From Deltaproteobacteria bacterium (GTDB lineage: Bacteria; Desulfobacterota; Desulfobacteria; Desulfobacterales; UBA5852), in NCBI GenBank assembly GCA_020444045.1, contig JAHLLS010000008.1, positions 1-64,000 of the forward strand: DNA of 64,000 nt. The letters are read 5' to 3'. A program made the translations under genes and the position numbers. The notes beneath the pieces are model-generated. The model saw only the letters and a list, made by a program, of their open reading frames with translations, did not search any database and was not told where the DNA came from. How positions within the stretch are numbered: position 1 is the stretch's first letter; every line of letters begins with the position of its first letter. Positions 8,038-17,094 of this stretch are shown piece after piece.

Positions 8038-9797
8038 TCCGCGACCATTTTCGTGTACTCGCCGTTGATCTCTCTTCGGGCCGCGGCAACGTCCTCACGC
8101 TGGAAGGCCGTGAAACCTCTATCGGCGGAAGCGGCCTGGCGGCCCTCCTTTTCGACAAATTCGGAAAGACCGATCGGCCATGGGACGCACCGGAGCAGCC
8201 TCTGATCTTTACCATCGGCCCGCTGACCGGCTACTTCCCGCTGATGAGCAAAACCGTGTGCGCTTTCAAGTCGCCCTACCACGACCAGTACGCCGAAAGT
8301 CACGCCGGCGGACGCTCGGCCCTGGCCCTGCGGTTTGCCGACCTGGACGCCCTGGTGGTCACGGGGAAAGCGTCCACGCCCGCCTGCCTGGCCGTGGGCA
8401 ACCACCACATCGACATTCAGGATGTTCATTATCTGTGGGGTCAGAACGTGGATGCGGCCGGCAAGATGCTGCGGCGCATGTATCCGGGGTCGGGCCACCG
8501 CAGCATCCTGCGTATCGGCCCGGCCGGGGAAACCGGATCGGCCATGGCCGGCATCAACGTGGACACCTACCGGCACTTCGGCCGATTGGGGGGCGGTGCG
8601 GTCATGGGGGCCAAAAACCTCAAAGGCATCGTGATCGAAGGGGATGCCGCCTTCAGCCTGCCCGCGGACAAGGCCTACCGCAAATTGTTCGAAGACGTGT
8701 ACGCTCGAATGACCACCACCGACATGATGAGCAAGTATCACAACCTGGGGACCGCCGCGAACCTGGCCTCCCTTAACGAGCTCAAGGCCCTGCCCTGGCG
8801 CAATCTCCAGCAGACCAGCGACCCGGCCATAGACACGGTGACCGGCGAAAGGTTCGCCGACGACACCCTGCTGCGCAACGCGGCCTGTGCCGGCTGCCCG
8901 GTGGGCTGCATTCATGTTGGTTTCATGCGTGAGAAGTTCATGGCGGAAAACCAGTATCTCTACCGCCAGGTGGCCTATGACTACGAGCCGATTTTTGCTG
9001 CCGGCACCATGCTGGGCGTAACCGACGCCTTTGCCGTACTGGGGATCATGGATGTGGCCGAGAAGATGGGGCTGGATGTCATGAGTGCCGGCGTGGCCCT
9101 GGCCTGGGCCACCGAGGCCCTGGAAAAGGGACTGATCTCGGAGAAAGAAGCGATCTTATCGCTGACATTCGGGGATGCCCACGCGTTCCGACAGGCCATG
9201 CAGCACCTCGGCCAGGGAACCAACGACTTCTATCGCCTGCTCGGTCAGGGTGCCCTTAAAGCCGCGTCCGAATACGGCGGGGAAGATTTTGCCTGCGTGC
9301 TGGGCCAGGAAATGGCCGGTTATGCCACCGGTGAAGTCTACTATGCGGCCCAGGCCCTGGGATTCCGCCACTCCCACCTGGACACCGGCGGCTATTCCTA
9401 CGACCAGAAGCATGACGATCAAAACGTGGACAAGGCCGTTGCGTTTCTGGTGGCGGATGAACGCGAGCGCGTCTGGCTGACCTCGATGGTGTCGTGCCTG
9501 TTTGCCCGCAAAGTCTACACGGGGGAACTTCTGGACGAATGCCTGCAGTCGGTGGGCTATGACCGATTGGCGGGCCGTATGGAAGCTTGCGGTGCCGGTA
9601 TCCAGGCCAAACGCTGGCAGCTGCGCATGGCCACCGGGTATCGCCCGGACCAGATCACCATTCCCAAACGCTTCCACGAGCTCACGACCTGGAAAGGCAA
9701 GACCGATCCGGCCTATCTCGACGCGCTGCTAGCGGCCTACGCCAGGGCGATTACCGGCCTGGCGCAAAAGGCCGCAAGCGAAGGCGAAGAACGCTGA
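8034..9797 (+). CDS. Tungsten-containing aldehyde:ferredoxin oxidoreductase family protein
   Basis: A 587-residue AOR-family enzyme that oxidises aldehydes, or reduces acids, with a tungstopterin and one [4Fe-4S] cluster. N-terminal features include GGSGLAALLFDKFG, MSKTVCAFKSP and the AGGRSALALRFAD stretch that contacts the pterin. Cluster cysteines appear in NAACAGCPVGC, with a further Cys expected in the C-terminal part (VSCLFARK). AGGAGG stands eight bases before the ATG, which overlaps the ferredoxin stop codon. The exact aldehyde cannot be read from sequence. Pairing with a four-cluster ferredoxin suggests the electrons go to a larger acceptor than a simple soluble ferredoxin. Confidence 0.88.
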   Translation: MIRDHFRVLAVDLSSGRGNVLTLEGRETSIGGSGLAALLFDKFGKTDRPWDAPEQPLIFTIGPLTGYFPLMSKTVCAFKSPYHDQYAESHAGGRSALALRFADLDALVVTGKASTPACLAVGNHHIDIQDVHYLWGQNVDAAGKMLRRMYPGSGHRSILRIGPAGETGSAMAGINVDTYRHFGRLGGGAVMGAKNLKGIVIEGDAAFSLPADKAYRKLFEDVYARMTTTDMMSKYHNLGTAANLASLNELKALPWRNLQQTSDPAIDTVTGERFADDTLLRNAACAGCPVGCIHVGFMREKFMAENQYLYRQVAYDYEPIFAAGTMLGVTDAFAVLGIMDVAEKMGLDVMSAGVALAWATEALEKGLISEKEAILSLTFGDAHAFRQAMQHLGQGTNDFYRLLGQGALKAASEYGGEDFACVLGQEMAGYATGEVYYAAQALGFRHSHLDTGGYSYDQKHDDQNVDKAVAFLVADERERVWLTSMVSCLFARKVYTGELLDECLQSVGYDRLAGRMEACGAGIQAKRWQLRMATGYRPDQITIPKRFHELTTWKGKTDPAYLDALLAAYARAITGLAQKAASEGEER

Positions 9798-9835
9798 CCG
9801 CAGGCCTTCAATATGTATCTTATCGGAAAAGGCGT

Positions 9836-10468
9836 CTATCGATCCAGCGCCAGCTTGATCCCGAACAGCATCATGATCGACCCGGTCACACCGTCGAGAC
9901 TGCGCCGGACCTTCTGGTTTTGCATCCAGGTCTTGGCCTTGTGGACGATCGATGCCAGCAGGCACTGCCAGACCATGGCAATCACAAAATGGAGCCCCGC
10001 CAGGAAAAGGGACTGCTGGAGCGCCGATCGGGCCGGGTCGATGAACTGGGGCAGAAAGGCCATGTAGAACACCACCGCCTTGGGGTTCAATACGTTGGAA
10101 AGAAACCCCTCCAGGAGAGAGCGGCGGGCGCTGAAGTGATAGACACTGGCCGGCAGATGGTTTAATTCCAGCGGTTCACCGTTGCGGGCCGCACTGCGCA
10201 GGCTGACATACCCCAGCCACATCAGATACCCGGCCCCAGCCAGTTTAAGGGCTTTGAAGGCCCAGGCCGACTGCAGCAGGATCACCGAAATCCCCACCGC
10301 CGACACCACGGCATGTACAAACAGTCCGGAACAGATGCCCAGGCTGCTGAGCGCCCCATCGCGCCACCCGCCCCGGGTGGTGTTGCGAATGATCAGCACC
10401 GTGTCCACCCCCGGGGTGATGGTCAGCAGGGTAATGGCGATCAGGTAGGTCCAGAATTGCGGATCCAT
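9836..10468 (-). CDS. LysE/RhtB-family amino-acid exporter
   Basis: A 210-residue inner-membrane protein with about six hydrophobic segments. The LysE signature is visible near the N-terminus (TPGVDTVLIIRNTTRGGW followed by GLFVHAVVSAVGIS) and again in LLEGFLSNVLNPKAVVFYMAFLPQF. The family exports amino acids or small metabolites using the proton gradient; the substrate is not predictable. The ATG is preceded by AGGAG at eight bases; a TTG one codon earlier is unlikely to be used. It is convergent with the aldehyde oxidoreductase gene and has no operon partner. Confidence 0.88.
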   Translation of the reverse strand: MDPQFWTYLIAITLLTITPGVDTVLIIRNTTRGGWRDGALSSLGICSGLFVHAVVSAVGISVILLQSAWAFKALKLAGAGYLMWLGYVSLRSAARNGEPLELNHLPASVYHFSARRSLLEGFLSNVLNPKAVVFYMAFLPQFIDPARSALQQSLFLAGLHFVIAMVWQCLLASIVHKAKTWMQNQKVRRSLDGVTGSIMMLFGIKLALDR

Positions 10469-10940
10469 CAAAAATACTCCTGACTACAATCTTTGATGGC
10501 CCCGTCAAAAGTCAGATTTTCAGTTTTGACGTCATTCCGGCGAAAGCCGGAATCTAATGCTCTCAAGATGTTATAGATTCCGAATCAAGTCCGGAATGAC
10601 AGCTGAAAGACTTCTTACGAGACCGTCACTCTTTGGTGAATGCCCATGAAATTCCGGCGGATAAACTTGCCGTCCTATCGGCGACTACAGCGAATAGCAG
10701 GCCGGAAGATGGCACGCAACTTATTTCCGAAAATCCTTCCTCCATGGCCGAACCTGAAATCACACTTGCGCATTGGCGCCCAAAGTGGCAAAACCAATTT
10801 GCACGGCATGAAGGTCCGCATCCGACCCTGATGATCGATGGACGCGTTGGTGCCCCAGCCGGCCGGAGACGATCCGGGCACCCCGCATGCGGCCTTCCCG
10901 AAACAGGTTGCAACCATTCTTGACGAGGATTGTGCGATTC
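10469..10940. other. Intergenic stretch with one repeat
   Basis: About 470 bases between the LysE gene and the HD-GYP gene. It includes the palindromic repeat at 10531-10600. Several overlapping frames of 60-96 codons exist on both strands (10626-10957), but none shows a recognisable domain or a good ribosome binding site. A decayed gene is possible and cannot be settled by eye. Confidence 0.4.
10531..10600. repeat. Short palindromic intergenic repeat, copy 2
   Basis: Starts GTCATTCCGGCGAAAGCCGG and ends CAAGTCCGGAATGAC, with inverted arms around a centre of about 20 bases. The left arm also contains its own small hairpin, CCGG-CGAAAG-CCGG. It belongs to the same family as 5717-5795 and 12285-12362. 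Confidence 0.75.
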
Positions 10941-12203
10941 ATGGGCGACCCCAACAAAGGGCTTTATTTAGTGCCGCGGAATTACGGCGGACGCATTCTG
11001 AACGGGTATTACAGTGTCGAACTGAAACGACGGCTGGTGGAAACCATTGAAAGCTACCAGGCCTTTGAAGATACCGGCAGTGCCGGCATTCTGTATATTG
11101 CCGCCTGGCAGAGCCAGGACAAGCAGATCTGGTATGAATACACCAGTCAATCCTTTCTGGAACTGCTGGATTGCCGCCAATCCGAGGTGGCGAACGTCTT
11201 CCGCGATTGTGTGGTGGACCGACGCATCTACAAAACCCTCGACATGGATGTCGGTATTCACAAAGAGGTTCAAAGTCGGGCGGAATTGGAGGATTCCTGG
11301 GAGGAATTGCGCGAAGAGTGCAAGAAGACGGGCACCATCGAAGCCGTTTACAAAATCCATACCCGGGATGGCAGGGTGATTTGGGTCAAGGACCAGGCCA
11401 ATATCGAATTCTATTTCCGGGACCGCATCAGTCTTTCCCTGGGCCTGTTGACCGTTGTCTCCAAAGAGATGGAGGCCGAGGACGAATTAAAGCGCCACCA
11501 CGATCACCTGGAATCCATGGTGCTCAAACGCACATCCGAACTGATGCTGCTGAACAAGCAGCTCAAACAGGAAATCGTGGAGCGCAAGCTGGCCGAATAC
11601 AAGCTTAAGCAAAGCAACAATCAGTTGGAAAACAACCTGGACGAGATGGTCCGGGCCATGTCCCTGACCGTTGAAGAACGCGACCCCTATACGGCCGGTC
11701 ACCAGCGGCGGGCAACCGAGCTGGCCGTGGCCCTGGCCCGGGAGATGGGACTTTCCAATCAACAGTGCAAAAGCCTGCGCATGGCCGGTCTGATTCACGA
11801 TATGGGCAAAATCGCCATCCCGGCCGAGATTCTGAGCAAACCCGGCGGTCTTAACAACGTGGAGTTCCAGCTGATCCAACGGCACCCGCAGGTGGGTTAC
11901 GACATCTTGAAGCAATTCGAGTTCCCCGGTGCGGTGGATCGGATCGTGCTGCAGCACCACGAGCGGCTCAACGGGTCGGGCTACCCCCAAGGGCTGGCGG
12001 GGGACAACATTCTGCTCGAAGCCCGCATCCTGTGCATCGCGGATGTGGTGGAGACCATCGATTCCCACCGGCCCTACCGGCCGGGGCGCGGCCTGGATGT
12101 CGCCCTGCAGGAAATCCGGAAAAACCGGGGCCTACTCTACGATCCCCACGGCGTCGACGCCTGCCTGACCCTCTTCAAATCGAAAAACTTCCAGTATTCC
12201 TGA
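10941..12203 (+). CDS. PAS / HD-GYP domain cyclic-di-GMP phosphodiesterase-like protein
   Basis: A 420-residue signalling protein. An N-terminal PAS-like region (about residues 35-180) includes WYEYTSQSFLELLDC and the C-terminal strand TRDGRVIWVKDQ. A coiled coil at about 185-230 leads to an HD-GYP domain containing AGHQRRATELA, the HD pair in LIHDMGKIAIP, a RHPQVGYDIL segment and HHERLNGSGYPQGL. HD-GYP domains hydrolyse cyclic di-GMP using a metal pair, and the signature residues look intact. No receiver domain or membrane segment is present, so it is a cytosolic sensor. I start at ATG 10941; the ribosome binding site is weak (GAGG about 14 bases upstream), so the start is uncertain. Confidence 0.85.
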   Translation: MGDPNKGLYLVPRNYGGRILNGYYSVELKRRLVETIESYQAFEDTGSAGILYIAAWQSQDKQIWYEYTSQSFLELLDCRQSEVANVFRDCVVDRRIYKTLDMDVGIHKEVQSRAELEDSWEELREECKKTGTIEAVYKIHTRDGRVIWVKDQANIEFYFRDRISLSLGLLTVVSKEMEAEDELKRHHDHLESMVLKRTSELMLLNKQLKQEIVERKLAEYKLKQSNNQLENNLDEMVRAMSLTVEERDPYTAGHQRRATELAVALAREMGLSNQQCKSLRMAGLIHDMGKIAIPAEILSKPGGLNNVEFQLIQRHPQVGYDILKQFEFPGAVDRIVLQHHERLNGSGYPQGLAGDNILLEARILCIADVVETIDSHRPYRPGRGLDVALQEIRKNRGLLYDPHGVDACLTLFKSKNFQYS

Positions 12204-12284
12204 CACCTCCTCTCACGGCTTTTCAGCTATGCCGGTGGAGGAGACGGTTCCGCGATTACCACACAAATGCCTGTAATCGAGTTC

Positions 12285-12362
12285 GTCATTCCAGACGCGA
12301 TCCGGAATCCCTTGTTTTTTTTGGTGGTATGATCCTGGATGCCGGGTCAAGCCCGGCATGAC
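12285..12362. repeat. Short palindromic intergenic repeat, copy 3
   Basis: Left arm GTCATTCCAGACGCGATCC, right arm GGGTCAAGCCCGGCATGAC, separated by a T-rich spacer. It is the most diverged of the three copies in this window. It lies between the HD-GYP gene and the 3' end of the efflux operon. Confidence 0.65.
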
Positions 12363-12494
12363 GACGGGAAGACGATTTACAAGATCATCTTTCTTTTGCG
12401 CAGGTAATAAGTTGGGATATCAGCAGATAACCCCGCTTAGATCAGCGGGAGGCTCCTTGAAAAGGGCTTGAAAAACAGTTTTTGTAGGATAAAA

Positions 12495-13940
12495 CTAAGG
12501 CGTCGTCGCCTGCTCTTCCTGCTGCGCCATGGCCTCTTTGGTCATCCAGCCACCGCCAAGCGCCTTGTAGAGCTGCACATAGGCATTGAACAGCTGCTGA
12601 CGCCGTTCCGAATTCCCCAGCTCCACCTCAAACAGGGTGCGCTCGCTGTCCAGGACTTCGAGATAGCTGGTGACCCCTTTGTCATAGCGCTCTTTGGAAA
12701 GAAAATTGGCGTTGGCGGCCGCCTTGAGCCGGCGTTCGATGGCGGCGGTCTGCCGCTGGAGGGATTCGATATCCACCAGGGCGTCATTGACTTCGCGCAT
12801 GGCCGTCAGAACGGCTTTTTCATAGCGGTAACGCGCCTGTTCGGTGAGGGCCTCTTCGATTTCGACCCGGCTCTGGTTTTTGCCGAAGTCATAAATGGGC
12901 CCCAGCAGGCTGCCGCCGATCGACCAGACGCCCCCGTCCGATTGGATGTTGGACACTTCGCTGGTGGCCACCCCCAGGAGCCCGGTCAGATTGATGGCCG
13001 GCAGCCGCAGAGCCTGAGCCACGCCGATCTGGGCGGTCTGGGCCTGCAACGCATACATGGCCTCGGACACATCCGGCCGGCGCGCCAGGACTCCGGCGGG
13101 GATGCCGGCCGGGATGTCCGGCGGCAGGTCTTGCCGTTTCAGTTCCTTTCCCGTCGGGATCGCTTCAGGAAAGCGGCCCAGCAAAACGCTCAGGGCATTT
13201 TCAGTATTGGCGATCAGGCGCTCATAAAAAGGAATGGATTCGACGGCGATTTCGGTCTGGATCTGGGCCTGGTTCAAGTCTATTTCCGGTACGGTGCCCT
13301 TTTCGAACCGCAACCCGACAATGCGCATGCTCTCCATCCGCGATTTCAGGGTAGCTTTGGAAATGGCCAGTCGCTGGTGGTAGTCCAGCAGGAGATAGTA
13401 GGTGCTGGCGACTTGTGAAACCAGTGCCAGTTGGACCGTTTTAACACCGTATTCGGAAGCCAGCAGGGCGGCCCGGGCCGATTCGGTGGCCCGTCGGAAT
13501 TTGCCCCAGAAATCGATTTCCCAGCTCAATACCGGCGCAATGTAGGCGTAATAGTTGGTATCCTCGGATCGCACACCGCCTGAAAAGGTGCCGCGGTTGG
13601 CACCGCCCTGCAAATCGAGCCGGGGGAACTGATCGGCGCGGGTAAAGCCCAAAGAGGCGCGGGCCTCGTCCATCCGGCTGACGGCAAGCTTGACGTCCTT
13701 GTTGTTTTCCAGGGCCACGGTGACCAGATCATAAAGCACCGGATCGTCGAAGAGTTCCCACCACTTCAATTCATCGGCCGAGACGGCCGGCATGATGTCC
13801 GTGCGGTAGGACGACGGCGGTGTCATGTCCGGTTTGACAAAATCCGGGCCCAGGGTACAGCCGGATACTCCGGTCAACACCAACATCGCCGCCAGAAACA
13901 TTCCGGCGAACCGCATTGGTTTTCGTTCACTTGTCTGCAT
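12495..13940 (-). CDS. RND efflux outer-membrane lipoprotein (NodT/OprM-like)
   Basis: A 481-residue outer-membrane channel protein of the TolC-like OEP family. A signal peptide ends at the lipobox LTGVSGC, followed by TLGPDFVKPDM, a typical opening for NodT/OprM proteins. The long helical repeats of the channel barrel follow (LDLQGGANRG, LVSQVASTYYLLLDYHQRL and so on). It would form the exit duct for the pump encoded by the two genes upstream. I start at the ATG seven bases after the RND stop codon, with AAAAGG in the end of that gene as ribosome binding site. It is the third and last gene of the efflux operon. Confidence 0.88.
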   Translation of the reverse strand: MQTSERKPMRFAGMFLAAMLVLTGVSGCTLGPDFVKPDMTPPSSYRTDIMPAVSADELKWWELFDDPVLYDLVTVALENNKDVKLAVSRMDEARASLGFTRADQFPRLDLQGGANRGTFSGGVRSEDTNYYAYIAPVLSWEIDFWGKFRRATESARAALLASEYGVKTVQLALVSQVASTYYLLLDYHQRLAISKATLKSRMESMRIVGLRFEKGTVPEIDLNQAQIQTEIAVESIPFYERLIANTENALSVLLGRFPEAIPTGKELKRQDLPPDIPAGIPAGVLARRPDVSEAMYALQAQTAQIGVAQALRLPAINLTGLLGVATSEVSNIQSDGGVWSIGGSLLGPIYDFGKNQSRVEIEEALTEQARYRYEKAVLTAMREVNDALVDIESLQRQTAAIERRLKAAANANFLSKERYDKGVTSYLEVLDSERTLFEVELGNSERRQQLFNAYVQLYKALGGGWMTKEAMAQQEEQATTP

Positions 13941-13947
13941 GGCGTAT

Positions 13948-16900
13948 TTAGGCCTTTTGCGTTTTGAGGTCGCGTTTTTTTTCGTAGCCGGCGATTTTAC
14001 CGATGAACACAAAGAGCATCGGATAAAGGAAGACCCCCAGAAAGGTCGCCAGGGTCATGCCCCCCAGCAGCGCCATGCCCATCACCTTGCGGGCTTCCGC
14101 CCCGGCGCCGCTGGCCACCACCAGCGGAAAGATTCCCAGAATGAAAGAGAACGCCGTCATCAAAATGGGCCGGAAGCGCAGCTTGGCCGATTCCATGGCG
14201 GCCTCGAAAAGGCTCAGTCCTTCGTTGAACTTGATGTTGGCAAATTCCACGATCAGGATGGCGTTCTTGGCGGCCATGCCGATCAGCATGACCAGGGAGA
14301 TCTGGGCGAAAACGTTGTTTTCGTAGCTCAAGTCTAGCTGGCGGGCCACTAGCACTGTGGCCAGGGCGCCGAAGATGGCAAAGGGCGTTCCCAGCAGGAT
14401 GCTCCAGGGCAGAGACCAGCTTTCATACAGCGCCGCCAGAATCAGGAAAACGAACACCATTGAAAAGACGAAAACGATGGCCCCGGACCCGGCGGCTTTT
14501 TTCTCCTGGTAGGACATGTTGCTCCATTCATAGCCCATGTCCCGGGGCAGGACCTGGGCGGCCACTTCCTCAAGGGCGTCCAGGGCCTGGGCCGAGGTGA
14601 AGCCCGGGGCCGGCCCACCCGAGAGCTCCACCGAACGATAGAGGTTATAGCGATTGGTGTAGTCAGGACCGGCCGTGTCCTGGACCTCCACGAAGGCCGA
14701 CAGGGGAACGCTTTGGCCGTCCTTGTTTTTGACGAAGAAGAGATTGATCTGTTCTTGACTCTGACGGTATTCGTTCTCGGCCTGGATGTAGGCTTTGTAG
14801 AGGCGGCCGAACCGGTTGAAGTCGTTCACGTAGGCGCCCCCCAGAAAAGCGCCGATGGTGGTGTACATGTCGTTCAGGGAGATGCCGGCCTTGAGGGCCT
14901 TGTCGCGGTTGATCTCAAGATAGCGCTGGGGCACGGTGGGCCTGAACGTCGTAAAAATGGATCCGATCTCGGGTCGCTGACTGGCCGCCTGGATAAAACG
15001 GATGGCATTTTCGCTGAGATAGGCGGGCGTATTGCCGGCCCGGTCCTGCAGCATCATGGAAAATCCCGATCCGCTCCCCAGTCCCGGAATGGCCGGGGGG
15101 CCGAAGGCAAACACCTGGGCGGCCCGGATTTGGGCCCGGAAATCCATATTCAGCCGGCGCACCAGATCCAGGGCCGTTATCTCTCGCTGATCCCAATCCA
15201 CCAGGGAAAGAAAAATGAAGGCCGAGTTGGGTGCCATGCTGCCGGACAACATGCTGTACCCCGTGGCCGTGGAAACGTATTCCACCTCTTTGTATTTCGA
15301 TGCAATCTGCTCCACCTGCTTGGCCACCGCGTCGGCGCGCTGCAGGGAAGCGGCATCCGGCAGGAGAATGTTGATGAAGAGATAGCCCATGTCTTCTTCC
15401 GGGATAAACCCGCCGGGCAGGAGCTTGCCGACGATGCCGGTACCGCCGCAAAGCACCGCAATAAGAACAAGGCCGATGGTGATCTTGCGGCCTACGATGT
15501 TGGTAAACTTGGAATAGGTGCGGGTGGACTTATCGAAGACCGCATTGAAGCCTTTGAAAAAAAGCCCCAGAGGACCGCGGTAGGGCTTGGGTTTCTTCAA
15601 TAACAGCGAGCACAGGGCCGGACTGAGGGTCAGGGCGTTGACCGACGAAAAGGCCACCGAGACGGCAATGGTGATGGCAAACTGCTGGTAGAGCCGCCCG
15701 GTAATACCCCCCATGGCCGCCACCGGGACGAAGACCGCAATGAGGACCAGGGTGGTGCCGATGACGGGTGCCGTCACCTCGCTCATGGCATGGATGGTGG
15801 CCTCCTTGGCGTTCATCCCATTTTCGATGTTCACCTGAACCGCCTCCACCACCACGATGGCGTCGTCCACCACGATGCCGATGGCCAGCACGAGCCCCAG
15901 CAGCGAAAGCACGTTGACGGTGAAACCCAGCAGGGGGAAGGCGATGAAAGCCCCCAGCAGGGATACCGGGATGGCCAGGGTGGGGATAAGGGTCGCCCGC
16001 CAGTCCTGAATAAAGACGAACACCACCAGGATGACCAGGGCCAGGGCGATAAACAGGGTCACGACGATTTCGTTGATGCCGGCCGTGATCGGCAGGGTCG
16101 CATCTAGAGAGACGTCGTACTTGATGCTTTCAGGGAAGGTGCGGGACAAATCTTCCATGGTGGCGCGGACACTTTCGGCCAGGGCCACGGCATTGGAACC
16201 CGGCGCCTGGTAGAGAGCGATGATGGAGCACTCACGACTGTTCATGCGCGTGAAGGCGTTGTAGGTCTCCACCCCCATTTCTACCCGGGCGATGTGCTTG
16301 ATCTTGACCTGAGCGCCGTTTTCCTGGGTGCGCACCACGATCTCGCCGAATTCCTCGGCCGACTGCAGGCGGTCGGGCAGGCGCACCGTGTAGGTGAATT
16401 CCGTGCCCGGCGGGGCGGGCTCGGCCCCGAATTTTCCGCCGGGGACGATCACGTTCTGGGCTCGGATGGCGTCCATGATTTCGGGAACGGTGATCCCCAG
16501 ACGGGCCAGCTGGTCGGGCTTGATCCAGATGCGCATGGAGTAGTCGCTGGCCCCCAGGACAGCCACCTCCCCGATGCCCCGAATGCGGGCCAGCACGTCC
16601 TTGATGTTGATCAGGGCGTAGTTCCCCAGGAAATCCTGATCGTAGCGGTCGCCCTCGGAGGTTAGTGTCACCAGCATGAGGATATTGGGAAGTGCCTTTT
16701 TGGTGGAAACCCCCAGCCGCTTGACCTCCTCGGGCAGCTTGGCCGTGGCGGCCGCCACCCGGTTCTGGGTGAACACCGTGTTCATGTCCGGATCGGTGCC
16801 CACTTCGAAGGAGACCTGGATCGCCATGGTGCCGTCATTGGCATTGGTGGATTTCATGTAGATCATGTTGTCCACCCCGTTGATCTCCTGCTCCAGAGGC

Positions 16901-17088
16901 GTGGCCACGGACTGCTCCACACTGAGGGCGTTGGCGCCGGTGTAGTTGGCGTTCACTTTGACGATAGGCGGCGTGATGTTGGGATACTGCTCGATTGGCA
17001 GGTTGAGCAGGGAGAGCGTTCCCACGATAACCGTAATGATCGCAATGACGATGGCCACGATGGGCCGTCTGACAAAAAAATTCCCCAT
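13948..17088 (-). CDS. RND multidrug efflux transporter (AcrB/HAE-1 family)
   Basis: A 1046-residue inner-membrane transporter of the hydrophobe/amphiphile efflux class. The N-terminus MGNFFVRRPIVAIVIAII is the standard first transmembrane helix. TM4 carries the proton-relay pair in GIVVDDAIVVVE, and two large periplasmic loops follow TM1 and TM7, as in AcrB. Driven by proton entry, it would expel drugs, detergents or bile-salt-like compounds; specificity cannot be read. It sits between adaptor and outer-membrane genes, six bases downstream of the adaptor stop codon. No frameshift or domain loss is seen. Confidence 0.95.
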   Translation of the reverse strand: MGNFFVRRPIVAIVIAIITVIVGTLSLLNLPIEQYPNITPPIVKVNANYTGANALSVEQSVATPLEQEINGVDNMIYMKSTNANDGTMAIQVSFEVGTDPDMNTVFTQNRVAAATAKLPEEVKRLGVSTKKALPNILMLVTLTSEGDRYDQDFLGNYALINIKDVLARIRGIGEVAVLGASDYSMRIWIKPDQLARLGITVPEIMDAIRAQNVIVPGGKFGAEPAPPGTEFTYTVRLPDRLQSAEEFGEIVVRTQENGAQVKIKHIARVEMGVETYNAFTRMNSRECSIIALYQAPGSNAVALAESVRATMEDLSRTFPESIKYDVSLDATLPITAGINEIVVTLFIALALVILVVFVFIQDWRATLIPTLAIPVSLLGAFIAFPLLGFTVNVLSLLGLVLAIGIVVDDAIVVVEAVQVNIENGMNAKEATIHAMSEVTAPVIGTTLVLIAVFVPVAAMGGITGRLYQQFAITIAVSVAFSSVNALTLSPALCSLLLKKPKPYRGPLGLFFKGFNAVFDKSTRTYSKFTNIVGRKITIGLVLIAVLCGGTGIVGKLLPGGFIPEEDMGYLFINILLPDAASLQRADAVAKQVEQIASKYKEVEYVSTATGYSMLSGSMAPNSAFIFLSLVDWDQREITALDLVRRLNMDFRAQIRAAQVFAFGPPAIPGLGSGSGFSMMLQDRAGNTPAYLSENAIRFIQAASQRPEIGSIFTTFRPTVPQRYLEINRDKALKAGISLNDMYTTIGAFLGGAYVNDFNRFGRLYKAYIQAENEYRQSQEQINLFFVKNKDGQSVPLSAFVEVQDTAGPDYTNRYNLYRSVELSGGPAPGFTSAQALDALEEVAAQVLPRDMGYEWSNMSYQEKKAAGSGAIVFVFSMVFVFLILAALYESWSLPWSILLGTPFAIFGALATVLVARQLDLSYENNVFAQISLVMLIGMAAKNAILIVEFANIKFNEGLSLFEAAMESAKLRFRPILMTAFSFILGIFPLVVASGAGAEARKVMGMALLGGMTLATFLGVFLYPMLFVFIGKIAGYEKKRDLKTQKA

Positions 17089-17094
17089 ACCGGA

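Noticed and set aside
10626..10957. Overlapping short frames on both strands between the LysE-type and HD-GYP genes
   Set aside because: No frame has a ribosome binding site or domain, and they contradict each other. A decayed gene cannot be excluded.
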